A DNA stretch of 39,666 bases, from positions 1-39,666 of the forward strand of contig JAFTDD010000016.1 in assembly GCA_017454355.1 (NCBI GenBank). The letters run 5' to 3'. The stretch comes from Muribaculaceae bacterium. Its GTDB lineage: Bacteria > Bacteroidota > Bacteroidia > Bacteroidales > Muribaculaceae. The notes below the pieces were generated by a model. It searched no databases, was not told the origin of the DNA, and saw only the letters and a program-made list of their open reading frames with translations. Both the position numbers and the translations under genes were made by a program. Every line of letters starts with the position of its first letter. The first letter of the stretch is position 1. Shown one piece after another: positions 22,955 to 30,561 of the stretch.

Positions 22955-23905
22955 TCATGTTAAAAATCGGGATGGGAGGGTGTTGCCGGTTGCCTCGGCC
23001 ACGCGCAGTTTTGCGCTGCGTGAGCGCGGGTTGGCGGCCACCTCGTCGTCGTCTGGCGTGATGACGCGTCCCACGGCGCGCAGCGGGGCGTTGACGTTGC
23101 CGTAGAAGTCTTTGTCGAGTCGTCCGTCCACGTTGCCGGTGCGGATAAAGTTCTTGACCAACCGGTCTTCGAGCGAGTGATAGGTAATCACACAGAGTCT
23201 GCCGCCTGGTCGCAGCAGCGTCACTGAGGCTTGCAGCAGTCGCTTGAGCACGTCAATTTCGCCGTTGACCTCGATGCGGAGGGCTTGAAAGATCTGCGCG
23301 AGTTCTTTCTTTTCGGCGGCAGGTTTGACCAGTGGCTTGACGATGCTGAGCAGGCGCGCGGTGGTTGTGATGGGTTCCTGCTCGCGGGCACGCACGATGG
23401 CCGCGGCGAGTCGTCGCGCTTGCCGCAGTTCGCCGTAGAGGTAGAAGATGTCGGCCAGGCGTTGCTCGCTCTCTGTGGCCAGCAGTGTGGCTGCGGTGAG
23501 GCTTGCTCGCCGATTCATGCGCATGTCCAGCGGTCCGTCGCTGCGAAACGAGAAACCACGCTCGGCCTCGTCGAAGTGGTGGAACGACACGCCCAGGTCG
23601 GCCAGCAGTCCGTCCACCCTCTCCACACCGTGATAGCGCATGAAGTTGGCCACGTAGGCGAAGTTACTGTGGACAAAGGTGAAGCGCGGATCCTCGATGG
23701 CGTTGGACAAGGCATCGATGTCTTGGTCGAGGCCAAAGAGGCGTCCGTTGGATCCGAGCCGGTTGAGGATGAGGCGTGAGTGTCCGCCGCCGCCGTAGGT
23801 GACGTCGACGTAGGTTCCGTCGGCCTTGATGTCAAGACCGGCGAGCACGGCACCGGGTAGCGCCGGCGTATGGTAAGGCATCGGTTGGCTAATCTCCATT
23901 GTCAA
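22955..23905 (-). CDS. rsmH: 16S rRNA m4C1402 methyltransferase RsmH
   Basis: 316 residues, normal length. It methylates N4 of C1402 in 16S rRNA using S-adenosylmethionine. YHTPALPGAVLAGLDI opens the fold, YVDVTYGGGGHSRLIL is the cofactor loop, LFGLDQDIDAL the second site, and GVERVDGLLADLGVS, RGFSFR and ICVITYHSLEDRLVK-type stretches (here LCVITYHSLEDRLVK) finish the domain. In most Bacteroidales rsmH follows mraZ in the division and cell-wall cluster; here no such genes adjoin it, so it is an isolated copy. A -7 element lies 20 bases upstream. Confidence 0.94.
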   Translation of the reverse strand: MTMEISQPMPYHTPALPGAVLAGLDIKADGTYVDVTYGGGGHSRLILNRLGSNGRLFGLDQDIDALSNAIEDPRFTFVHSNFAYVANFMRYHGVERVDGLLADLGVSFHHFDEAERGFSFRSDGPLDMRMNRRASLTAATLLATESEQRLADIFYLYGELRQARRLAAAIVRAREQEPITTTARLLSIVKPLVKPAAEKKELAQIFQALRIEVNGEIDVLKRLLQASVTLLRPGGRLCVITYHSLEDRLVKNFIRTGNVDGRLDKDFYGNVNAPLRAVGRVITPDDDEVAANPRSRSAKLRVAEATGNTLPSRFLT

Positions 23906-23924
23906 TGCATGCTGAAATTTGCAC

Positions 23925-23932
23925 CAAAGTTA
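23925..23932 (-). promoter_or_regulatory. Probable -7 promoter element for rsmH
   Basis: The minus strand reads TAACTTTG, an exact TAnnTTTG match, 20 bases before the rsmH ATG. No TTTG lies at the expected upstream distance. Confidence 0.4.
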
Positions 23933-24003
23933 CAAAAAATTCTGCAATAAATAATTAGCAATGGTCCACAGCAAAAAAGTATTACATCTTACACATCAAA
24001 TTT

Positions 24004-24441
24004 TTAGCCTTTTATTGTTGGATCTTCCTCATCATCGGCAGCCAATATTGCCATCATTTCGGTAGGGGTGACCACGATAGTGGTGTGAGGAAAATGCTTG
24101 ACGTTTCCTGTGACCAGATAGGCATCGTCTTTGGATAGTGCGACTTCGTAGAACACCACATCTTTGGGGTCGGGGAAATACTCGTCAGAGTTAACGCGTT
24201 CGGCATTTATGCCACGTTGTCTTATTTCATTAATCAGGTAATCAATCGTTGCAGGCGTAAAATGAAATTTTGCTCTCCTTAAAACATCATCGTATTCCGC
24301 TAAAATTTCTTCGTTATACAGCGGTTTTACTATGCCCTTCAATAATGCGTCAACTACCTTGACAGTTGCGCTTTGTTGATTGGTAGTGAGCAATGCTGCA
24401 ACGATAACATTAGTGTCAATTACTGCGTGATATGTCTTCAT
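24004..24441 (-). CDS. PIN-domain toxin of a toxin-antitoxin pair
   Basis: 145 residues of the COG1569-like PIN group, predicted metal-dependent RNases. AVIDTNVIVAALL gives the first acidic residue (Asp9); Glu and Asp in NEEILAEYDDVL, DPKDVVFYEVAL and SKDDAYLVTGN provide the rest of the acidic pocket. The ATG overlaps the stop of the antitoxin gene by four bases (ATGA), the usual toxin-antitoxin layout. Expected to cut RNA when the antitoxin is degraded; the target RNA is unknown. Confidence 0.88.
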   Translation of the reverse strand: MKTYHAVIDTNVIVAALLTTNQQSATVKVVDALLKGIVKPLYNEEILAEYDDVLRRAKFHFTPATIDYLINEIRQRGINAERVNSDEYFPDPKDVVFYEVALSKDDAYLVTGNVKHFPHTTIVVTPTEMMAILAADDEEDPTIKG

Positions 24442-24746
24442 AAACCTTTACGTTTGTCGCGCTCGCTTCTTGCTAAGCGAATTTCCTCATTGATTTCGTC
24501 AAGCGTCATATCGGCAACACCATTCCGTTGTGCTTCAGTACGCAAAGCATAGAAAGCGGTAAGCCCGTCAACAGGTTTCTCTTCAAGAGGTGCACTGATT
24601 TCAAATGGGATACGGCGAGTTCTCACCACTGCGTTTACGAAGATGTTCATAGCGGTGTTGGCGCTCATGCCGAACTCTGAGCAGAGTCGGTCAAAGAGTA
24701 TTTTCTGATTTGAGTCCACACGGACTGTCATTGATACTTGTCCCAT
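24438..24746 (-). CDS. RelB/DinJ-family antitoxin
   Basis: 102 residues. The N-terminus SMTVRVDSNQKILFDRLC, then GMSANTAMNIFVNAVVRT, is the ribbon-helix-helix DNA-binding fold of RelB/DinJ antitoxins; the charged tail (MTLDEINEEIRLARSERD) would wrap the toxin. RelB/DinJ proteins usually pair with RelE/YafQ toxins; here the partner is a PIN protein. Such a dimer should repress its own promoter, which lies directly upstream and contains two TGACGnAAAT words that may be its operator. Confidence 0.87.
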   Translation of the reverse strand: MGQVSMTVRVDSNQKILFDRLCSEFGMSANTAMNIFVNAVVRTRRIPFEISAPLEEKPVDGLTAFYALRTEAQRNGVADMTLDEINEEIRLARSERDKRKGL

Positions 24747-24776
24747 ATTTTTAATATATTTGCGTCATTACGGCTG

Positions 24777-24807
24777 CAAATTTACGTCAATTTGATGGAA
24801 TATGCAA
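24777..24807 (-). promoter_or_regulatory. Promoter of the toxin-antitoxin operon
   Basis: On the minus strand TTG (24805-24807), 20 bases, then TAAATTTG (24777-24784), an exact TAnnTTTG. It overlaps the first of two direct repeats, TGACGTAAAT and TGACGCAAAT, which may be the antitoxin-binding site. Confidence 0.6.
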
Positions 24808-24896
24808 GTATAATGCCACTAAAATCTGCAACCCTTGGTATCCTCACGAAAATCTCCGGAAATTCGCGGGAGATAATTAATATTTTTACAAGCGTT

Positions 24897-25976
24897 TTAG
24901 GACTCGGAGGCTGGGAATGAGAGGGAGACGTCGTAGGTGGGCACCGGGGCTGTGGGGTCCGGGCCGATGGAGAGGGTGTAGTTGTCTTTGCCGAAGAGCA
25001 AATCGAGGCGACGCGTGACGTTGGTGACGCCGATGCCGCCGCGGCCGTGCTTGTCGCGCGGCACGGCGGGGATGCTGTTGCGGCAGTTGAAGTGTATCAT
25101 GCCGTCGCTCACGTTGAGCGAGGCGTGTATAAACGAGTCGCTATTGTAACTGATGCCGTGCACAAAGGCGTTCTCGATAAACGGGATTAGCAGCAGTGGC
25201 GGCATCCACACGTTGGGCAACGGGTCCGGCACGTCGAGGGTGATATTCACTTTGTTCTCATCGTGCCGCAGCCGCATCAGGTCAAGGTAGTGGGTGAGGA
25301 AGCGGAAACCCTCTTCGAGCGAGATGGCGCGCGTGTCGGTGCCATAGAGTACGTATCGCAGCATTTTGCTCAATTCCACCACGCTCTGCTTGGCTCGCGC
25401 GGGGTCGATGTCGACCAGGGCGTGGATGTTGTTGAGAGTGTTCATCAAGAAGTGTGGGTTGACCTGATAGCGCAGGTACTCCAACTCTTGTTGGAGGTGG
25501 GCGGTTCGCTCGCGGTCGATGCGCTGTTGCTCAAGTTGGCTCTTGAAGAAAAGTTTGAGGCCGATGTTCGCGCCGATGGTGGTGACAAGCATCGCCAGTG
25601 ACATTATTTCGTGCATGCCCAGTGGCGGCCGCGGTGGCAGACCGGTGGTGCTGCGTCTCTCGGTGCGGCTCAGTGGCGGCCCCTGCCTGTCGGGGCGATG
25701 GCTGAAATTATAGGCAAAGCCGGCGGTAACCAGGGCTAATGTGGCAACGACATAAAGTTGTTTTTTACCGTACCGGGCCAATAGTGGGGCCACGAGCAGG
25801 TCATGGATAATAAAGACCACCAGATAGAGCGCGAGCGCGCCCCAGATGCGCCACACGTCATGCCAGTCGAATGGCACGCTCTGTACCGAAGTGAACACAA
25901 AGTGTCCCAACACGGGCGCGAGGAAAATGATAATCCACACGACCGCGTATATGCTGTATTCCTGCTTGTTGAACAT
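24897..25976 (-). CDS. LytS-type (His_kinase family) sensor kinase
   Basis: 359 residues. Four membrane segments (near 10-30, 43-62, 72-90 and 122-144) anchor it; a short coiled coil leads to the His_kinase domain with QVNPHFLMNTLNN (phosphorylated His175), then an ATPase domain with LIPFIENAFVHGI (N box) and GRGGIGVTNVTRRLDLLFG (G box). Such kinases phosphorylate LytTR regulators. No regulator is next to it; the LytTR gene at 15403 is a possible partner. The gap before it on the minus strand (25977-26192) is a mosaic palindrome. Confidence 0.9.
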   Translation of the reverse strand: MFNKQEYSIYAVVWIIIFLAPVLGHFVFTSVQSVPFDWHDVWRIWGALALYLVVFIIHDLLVAPLLARYGKKQLYVVATLALVTAGFAYNFSHRPDRQGPPLSRTERRSTTGLPPRPPLGMHEIMSLAMLVTTIGANIGLKLFFKSQLEQQRIDRERTAHLQQELEYLRYQVNPHFLMNTLNNIHALVDIDPARAKQSVVELSKMLRYVLYGTDTRAISLEEGFRFLTHYLDLMRLRHDENKVNITLDVPDPLPNVWMPPLLLIPFIENAFVHGISYNSDSFIHASLNVSDGMIHFNCRNSIPAVPRDKHGRGGIGVTNVTRRLDLLFGKDNYTLSIGPDPTAPVPTYDVSLSFPASES

Positions 25977-25992
25977 TGCTTTGACTGGTTAA

Positions 25993-26188
25993 AAGAGAGG
26001 TTGAGCGTTGAGGGGTTGAGGGGTTGAGCCTCGCGCTATCGCGCTCGGGGATAATGGATTTGCTCTGGGGCGGCCAGGCCCTACATTTATCGCCGAGCGC
26101 GATAGCGCGAGGAACGGCCAGGCCCTACATTTATTCCCGAGCGCGATAGCGCGAGGCTCAACCCTCAACCCTCAACCTCTCAACCCTC
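25993..26188. repeat. Mosaic palindrome (GTTGAG/CTCAAC), element 2
   Basis: The inner arms 26021-26049 and 26136-26164 are exact 29-base reverse complements and pair on for five more bases with one G-T. They contain GCCTCGCGCTATCGCGCTCG. Outside are GTTGAG units (left) and CTCAACC units (right). Between the arms are a further copy of the right arm (26092-26112) and two copies of GGCCAGGCCCTACATTTAT. It fills the whole gap between the DUF4353 and kinase genes. Confidence 0.85.
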
Positions 26189-26192
26189 AACG

Positions 26193-27419
26193 CTAATACT
26201 CGATGATGAGGCGTCGAGGTTTGCTCTCGAGGGTGGTATAGCCGGTGGCGATGGTTTGTGAGGCGGCCTCGAGTGGTGCGGCGGCGGCGCTATAACTGTA
26301 GAATGAGCCGCCGCTGATGGTGAAATCGCCGTCTGCCTTCACGCCCTTGGGCGATGAGAGGCCCTTGATGCCTGTTGTGACGACTTGGACTGTGCCGCCG
26401 GTGATGACCAGGTCATCGCCGGTGTTGAGTCCCTTGCCGCCCTCGCCGATGCTCTTGAGGCGCAGTGTGCCGCCGCTGACGGTCATCAGGCTGTCGCTCT
26501 TGATGGCGGCGCAACTGGTGGTGTCGCTCAGACCGTCGATTGTCTCGATGACCGGCGCGCCGGAGGTGATGAGCGTGGTGCGGCCGCCACTGACGTAGGT
26601 GCGGTAGTCACATTTGATGGCCTTGGCGCCGTTGGCCGATGTCGAGGCGTTAATGACACCTCCGTCAATCCAGATGCCGTCGTTGGCCTTGATGGCGTGG
26701 TCCACGCTGCTGACGGCTTGGATGTTGATGCCTGGGCGGAAGCGCAGGTAGTCGTCGCTGACGATTGCCTTGGCACCGACCGAATTGACCGTTAGCGCGC
26801 CGCTACCGCTAAAGATGATTTGTCCCTCGCTGAAGAGGGTTCCCTTGGCCTGCTCGTCGGCCAACTCGGGTGTGGCATAGGTCTCGCCGTCGGCCAGGCT
26901 ATTGGTGGTGCCGTCACCCAGCACAAGGTAGAGCGTCTTGCCGCATTGGTTGTTGATGGCAGGACCCGTGGGGTTGGTGAGCGTGAGGCCGTCAAGAGTC
27001 AGTTTAAACTTGTGCTCGCTGTAAATCTTCAGAGAGCCGTCAGTGCTCGTGCCCGAGGCCACAATGGCCATGCGTCCGATGGCGCAGTTGACGGTCACAT
27101 GGGCGCCGCTGACGGTGGCTGTGATGCCCGTGCGTGTGCCGGTGACGGTGGCTGTCTCGCCGTTGAAGGTGACTGTGACTGTGCGGTCAAACGTGTCGTT
27201 CTCTACGTAGTCGTTGTAGGTCACGTCGGTGGGGTCGGTGGGGATGGTCTCGGTCTCGCCGGTGAGTGCAGAGGTGTCAAACTCGATGCTGATTGGAGTG
27301 ATGGGCACGGGGTCGGTGCCGGGGTCGGCGGGCACGAGGCTGCCGAAGTCGGTGTCGTCCTTGACGCAACCGGCAAGTACCACGGCGCATGCCGCTATAT
27401 ATAGAAATCTTTTTATCAT
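26193..27419 (-). CDS. Surface lipoprotein, DUF4353 carbohydrate-binding-like family
   Basis: 408 residues. KRFLYIAACAVVLAGC is a lipoprotein signal with Cys18, followed by an acidic, Pro- and Thr-rich spacer. Residues about 120-400 are a right-handed beta-helix-like repeat region (GVINASTSANGAKAIKCD, DLVITGGTVQVVTTG, DFTISGGSFYSYS) as in DUF4353 proteins, often named carbohydrate-binding domain proteins and often found beside VTC and DUF4956 genes. ATG 27419 is chosen over one at 27470 because it gives the lipoprotein signal; the longer reading would begin within a repeat. It is the last gene of the VTC group on the minus strand. Ligand unknown. Confidence 0.8.
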   Translation of the reverse strand: MIKRFLYIAACAVVLAGCVKDDTDFGSLVPADPGTDPVPITPISIEFDTSALTGETETIPTDPTDVTYNDYVENDTFDRTVTVTFNGETATVTGTRTGITATVSGAHVTVNCAIGRMAIVASGTSTDGSLKIYSEHKFKLTLDGLTLTNPTGPAINNQCGKTLYLVLGDGTTNSLADGETYATPELADEQAKGTLFSEGQIIFSGSGALTVNSVGAKAIVSDDYLRFRPGINIQAVSSVDHAIKANDGIWIDGGVINASTSANGAKAIKCDYRTYVSGGRTTLITSGAPVIETIDGLSDTTSCAAIKSDSLMTVSGGTLRLKSIGEGGKGLNTGDDLVITGGTVQVVTTGIKGLSSPKGVKADGDFTISGGSFYSYSAAAAPLEAASQTIATGYTTLESKPRRLIIEY

Positions 27420-27440
27420 TTTCGAAGAAATTTTATTATC

Positions 27441-27510
27441 GGCCGGCGCGAGGGCGCGCGGCATGGTCAACCTTTATCGGCCGGCGCGAGGGCGCGCGGC
27501 ATGGTCAACC
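27441..27510 (-). repeat. GC-rich dispersed repeat (family C), copies 4 and 5 in tandem
   Basis: Bases 27441-27472 and 27479-27510 are identical 32-base copies (GGCCGGCGCGAGGGCGCGCG then GCATGGTCAACC), with a 38-base period. They fill the gap between the DUF2490 stop codon and the DUF4353 start on the minus strand. Confidence 0.85.
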
Positions 27511-27515
27511 TGTTA

Positions 27516-28349
27516 TTAGAACTTGAATTTATAAGTCAGGCCGAAGTAGTGGAAGTTTGGCTCCTCGTCCTCTTGGGCACCGATGAGTTGGTAGCGGTAG
27601 TAGGCTCCAAAGGTGTGGGTCTTATTAATGGAGATTTCTCCGCCCAAAGTGAACCTGGCCTTGTCGAAATATCGGTCGTTGAATATTTCGACGCTGGCAA
27701 AGGGGTCAAATTTACACTTTGGGATGTCCCATTCCACTTGCAGTCGGCTGCGCAACATGTGCCTGTCGCGCGCCTTGACTGTGACGTCTTCCCACCACTC
27801 GTTGTCGAAGTCGTAGCGGCGCGTGTCGTGAGTGCCGCGGTGGGTGTACTGGTAGCGCTCACGCAGGGAAATTTTGACTCGCTTGTGTGGCTTGTATTCT
27901 CCGGTGAGGCTCACGTTCAAGCGGTGGCGCAGGCCATAGTAACTTGGGCGCCAGTTGTTGTAGGAGCCGTCCTCGTTATAGGAGATATTCTCGCCGTTGT
28001 TGTCGACCATGAGAATATATCCTGCCGAGATTTTGAGCCACTTCAGCGGCTTGTAACTCACGTCGGCGCCGATGGAGAAGCGGTCGACGGTGCGGAACTC
28101 GTTGCGGGTGCGGAACTCGGCGTCGAGTCCCGCGCTCACTGTTTTGGAGATTTTTTTTGAGACGCCGGCTTCGACGACGAGGCCGGTGTCGTCGGCCACG
28201 GCGGCGGGCGCCGCCAGCAGCATCGCCAGCACGATTGCCACAAGGAGGCACGCTGTTTCAAAACGGCATGGCCGTTTTGCACACAACTCCTTTGTTACAA
28301 AACGGAGCCAAAGTTCTTGCACTTTATACTTTAATTTACTGTTTCCCAT
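27516..28349 (-). CDS. DUF2490-like outer membrane beta-barrel protein
   Basis: 277 residues. After a signal segment (LLVAIVLAMLLAAPAAVADD, cleavage near residue 50) the protein alternates short beta strands with aromatic ends and closes with YFGLTYKFKF, typical of small outer membrane barrels. WLKISAGYILM and RHRLNVSLTGEYK fit the DUF2490 family. The N-terminal extension before the signal is unusually long (about 33 residues), and residues 24-30 are encoded by a perfect hairpin (28260-28278), so the true start may be disturbed. The ATG overlaps the end of DUF4956 by 19 bases, so the genes are probably coupled. Confidence 0.75.
   Translation of the reverse strand: MGNSKLKYKVQELWLRFVTKELCAKRPCRFETACLLVAIVLAMLLAAPAAVADDTGLVVEAGVSKKISKTVSAGLDAEFRTRNEFRTVDRFSIGADVSYKPLKWLKISAGYILMVDNNGENISYNEDGSYNNWRPSYYGLRHRLNVSLTGEYKPHKRVKISLRERYQYTHRGTHDTRRYDFDNEWWEDVTVKARDRHMLRSRLQVEWDIPKCKFDPFASVEIFNDRYFDKARFTLGGEISINKTHTFGAYYRYQLIGAQEDEEPNFHYFGLTYKFKF
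28260..28278. repeat. Hairpin inside the DUF2490 coding region
   Basis: AAAACGGC-ATG-GCCGTTTT, a perfect 8-base stem, lies in codons 24-30, between the start codon and the signal-peptide core. A related AAAACGG word follows at 28299. It looks like a palindromic repeat inserted in frame. Confidence 0.55.
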
Positions 28350-29011
28350 TCTTGTCGTGGAAGTTTGGTCAGGTTGTTGATTTCTTTTTCTTCATGCTCG
28401 TCCTCGGGCAGTTGATAGAAGATTTTGACGATGGCCATATCGCGCAGGAAGTCGATGGCGCCGATGGTGACGCGTTCCACCTTGAGGCCGGTGCGCTTTT
28501 CGAGGTCGGCGATCAGTTCGTCTCTTCGCTCTGGAGTGATGAGTTCAATGCGGTCATACTGGATGAGTTTGGAGTGTTCCTTGCCCAGGTGCATCTCACA
28601 CAGGAAGATGCAGAGCACAACCATCGCGTTTGTGATGAGCAGTTCGGCAAGCGACATGGTGTTGGCAATCGCGTTGACCACGGCAAGCGCTACGAGCAGG
28701 AAAAGATAGGTCATCTCGCGCACGGGCATCGCGTCGGTGCGATAACGCATGATGGAAAAGATACCGAAGAGGCCGATGCCGATGCCGATGCTCGTCTTGG
28801 TCTTCATGTCTTCGAGCACGAAAATCATGAAGAACACAATCAGGAAGATGGCGATGCTCGAGAGCATGAACGTGAAGTAGAAGTCGCGCCGGTGGCTTTT
28901 GGCGAAGTATAGCCGGTCGACGATTAACCACGCGAAAGCCGTGCTGATCAAGAAACGAATAAGCAACTCGATGAAGCCCGGGGAGATTGAGAAGTCAAGT
29001 AATGCGTCCAT
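28331..29011 (-). CDS. DUF4956 membrane protein
   Basis: 226 residues. Four or so membrane segments lie in the first 125 residues (FLISTAFAWLIVDRLYF, FMLSSIAIFLIVFFMIFVL, SIGIGIGLFGIFSI and the AVVNAIANTM region), followed by a cytoplasmic part with KVERVTIGAIDFLRDMA. The RYRTDAMPVREMTYLFL stretch is the most conserved part of DUF4956. Members are typically encoded beside VTC polyphosphate-polymerase genes, as here (VTC starts upstream, 94 bases away). Function unproven; a role in moving or sensing the VTC product is plausible. Confidence 0.88.
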   Translation of the reverse strand: MDALLDFSISPGFIELLIRFLISTAFAWLIVDRLYFAKSHRRDFYFTFMLSSIAIFLIVFFMIFVLEDMKTKTSIGIGIGLFGIFSIMRYRTDAMPVREMTYLFLLVALAVVNAIANTMSLAELLITNAMVVLCIFLCEMHLGKEHSKLIQYDRIELITPERRDELIADLEKRTGLKVERVTIGAIDFLRDMAIVKIFYQLPEDEHEEKEINNLTKLPRQEWETVN

Positions 29012-29105
29012 AACATAGAGTAGTAAACATGAATTATCATAATTTTTTTTCGAGTGGTCGAATAAACGAGTTGATAATTTTATGATTAATTCATGGTAAT
29101 TCGTG

Positions 29106-29909
29106 TCAAGAAATTAGTGCTTGCCTTGCTAGAATGCGTTTGATGCTGTGGAGTCGCTCTTTGAAACGGCCCCGCGGCACATCGGGATTGGTCAATGCTG
29201 TGCCCATGCAGTATTTTGAGAAACCGTGTGGCATAATGCGCAGTTGGCGCAGCATGGCTGTCACGGGCGATGGTTGCAACCCGTCGCGTTTTAGTTCGAT
29301 GATGACGAGGCCGGTGAGGTCGATGTCTCGGCCGGTGTCGCGGTTGTGGAAGCGCAGCAGGCGGTCGATGGTGAGCCGCTCGGTCATCGCCTCGTTGACC
29401 AGAGTGAGTCGCTCGAAGTTGTTCTCGAGGCGCGGCACGAGTCCACCGGTGCCGTAACTCAAGTGGCCGTCTACCCACTGGCGCTGACTTGTGACGAGAT
29501 CCATCCATCCCTGTCCTCCATTGATGGCCCGTGTGACGGAGCCAAAGTCGAGCGCGACGCGTTTCTTTTTGGTGCGGCCGTGGTTGTTCTTGGTTTTCAC
29601 CTCGAGGAAACTCAAGTTGGAACCGAGATAGGAGCGGATGCGTATTTTCTGCCTGCCGGTGTGGCCATGCAGGTGCATCAGATACATTTCCATCGACCGT
29701 GTGTCGTAGTAGAGCGTGTGGTATTGTGCCGCACGCTCGCCGCCGATGTCCTGCACGCGGTAACTGTCTCCGGCGAGTTCCAGCAGCCGCAGCAGCATGG
29801 GCTCGGTGGTGACAAATTTGGTGTCGGTGCGGTTCATCAACTTCACGCCACTCATCTGCTCCAGAGTGATGGGGCGCATGGCTGCCACTATGTCGTTCAG
29901 GGCGGTCAA
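29106..29909 (-). CDS. VTC-domain polyphosphate polymerase-like protein
   Basis: 267 residues forming a VTC tunnel domain of the triphosphate tunnel superfamily. Conserved charged residues that line the tunnel are visible: LMNRTDTKFV (near 25-34), YYDTRSMEMY, QKIRIRSY, FLEVKTKNNHGRTKKKRV (near 102-119), VIIELKRDG and FSKYCMG. In yeast Vtc4 this domain makes polyphosphate from ATP. There is no SPX domain or membrane segment, so it is a soluble cytoplasmic enzyme that may work with DUF4956 next to it. Polymer identity in bacteria is not established. Heptamers and a family C repeat precede its start. Confidence 0.88.
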   Translation of the reverse strand: MTALNDIVAAMRPITLEQMSGVKLMNRTDTKFVTTEPMLLRLLELAGDSYRVQDIGGERAAQYHTLYYDTRSMEMYLMHLHGHTGRQKIRIRSYLGSNLSFLEVKTKNNHGRTKKKRVALDFGSVTRAINGGQGWMDLVTSQRQWVDGHLSYGTGGLVPRLENNFERLTLVNEAMTERLTIDRLLRFHNRDTGRDIDLTGLVIIELKRDGLQPSPVTAMLRQLRIMPHGFSKYCMGTALTNPDVPRGRFKERLHSIKRILARQALIS

Positions 29910-29927
29910 TAGTCGTTAGTCGTTAGA

Positions 29928-29959
29928 GGCCGGCGCGGGGGCGCGCGGCATGGCCAACC
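29928..29959 (-). repeat. GC-rich dispersed repeat (family C), copy 6
   Basis: GGCCGGCGCG, G, GGGCGCGCGGC, then ATGGCCAACC on the plus strand. It lies between the dockerin gene stop codon and the VTC start, with TTAGTCG heptamers on its VTC side. Confidence 0.75.
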
Positions 29960-29974
29960 GCTGACGCCTACATG

Positions 29975-30382
29975 CTAATTGCTCAAGATGTTGCTCAGGA
30001 TGGCATTGACGTCGCCCACGTCAACGGCTTTGTCGTTGTTGACGTCCATAGAGGAGTCTGTGCCGCTGGCGAGAATCACTTCCAGCACGGCGTTGACGTC
30101 GCCCACATCAACAAGGGTGTCGCGGTTGACGTCGTAGATGCTGAAGGAGGAGGCTTGGTCGTTGGTAAACATCATTGTGGCGAGTTCGGCAAGGGTGAAA
30201 GACATGCTTTCAGAGCCGGCTACCGCTGTCGCCTTGCCGTCGGCAAAGGTAATCTTCAGCCCACCGGTACCGATGGTTGACTCTTGCCCGCCTGTGGTGG
30301 TGAACTTGAGGTAGGCATAGTCGGCGTTGGCGGCCAGGGAGGTCACCAGCAGAATAGTCAATGATATGATGAACTTTCTCAT
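29975..30382 (-). CDS. Secreted dockerin-domain protein
   Basis: 135 residues. Signal peptide MRKFIISLTILLVTSLAANA. A small beta domain (about 20-75) contains GGLKITFADGKATAVAG. The C-terminus has two calcium-loop repeats of type I dockerins (DVNRDTLVDVGDVNAVL and DVNNDKAVDVGDVNAIL). Dockerins bind cohesins in cellulosomes; in Bacteroidetes similar ends occur on many exported proteins without known cohesins, so the partner is unknown. ATG 30382 is chosen over one at 30418 because the promoter -7 element lies at 30416-30423 and the signal peptide starts there. Confidence 0.82.
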   Translation of the reverse strand: MRKFIISLTILLVTSLAANADYAYLKFTTTGGQESTIGTGGLKITFADGKATAVAGSESMSFTLAELATMMFTNDQASSFSIYDVNRDTLVDVGDVNAVLEVILASGTDSSMDVNNDKAVDVGDVNAILSNILSN

Positions 30383-30415
30383 AGTCTCTACTGTTTTAGA
30401 ATTGGTTGTGGACTG

Positions 30416-30447
30416 CAAAAATAGTAATTATTTTATTTGTTCACAAA
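30416..30447 (-). promoter_or_regulatory. Promoter of the dockerin gene
   Basis: On the minus strand TTTG (30444-30447), 20 bases, then TATTTTTG (30416-30423). Full match to the Bacteroidetes consensus, with a leader of about 27 bases to ATG 30382. The VTC, DUF4956, DUF2490 and DUF4353 genes may also be read from here. Confidence 0.7.
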
Positions 30448-30500
30448 CCAAAATCAATCAACGCCCCGTTTTTTACGGCCAACGGCCGAAACCTTTCAAG

Positions 30501-30524
30501 GTGGGCGGGCATCGCCCCGCCCAC
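30501..30524. repeat. Hairpin family B, copy 3
   Basis: GTGGGCGGG, loop CATCGC, CCCGCCCAC: a perfect 9-base stem. The loop is the reverse complement (one change) of the loops at 6405 and 10887, so this copy is inverted. Confidence 0.65.
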
Positions 30525-30561
30525 ATCCACAGACACCCGGGGACGGGCGGAGCCTACGGGT

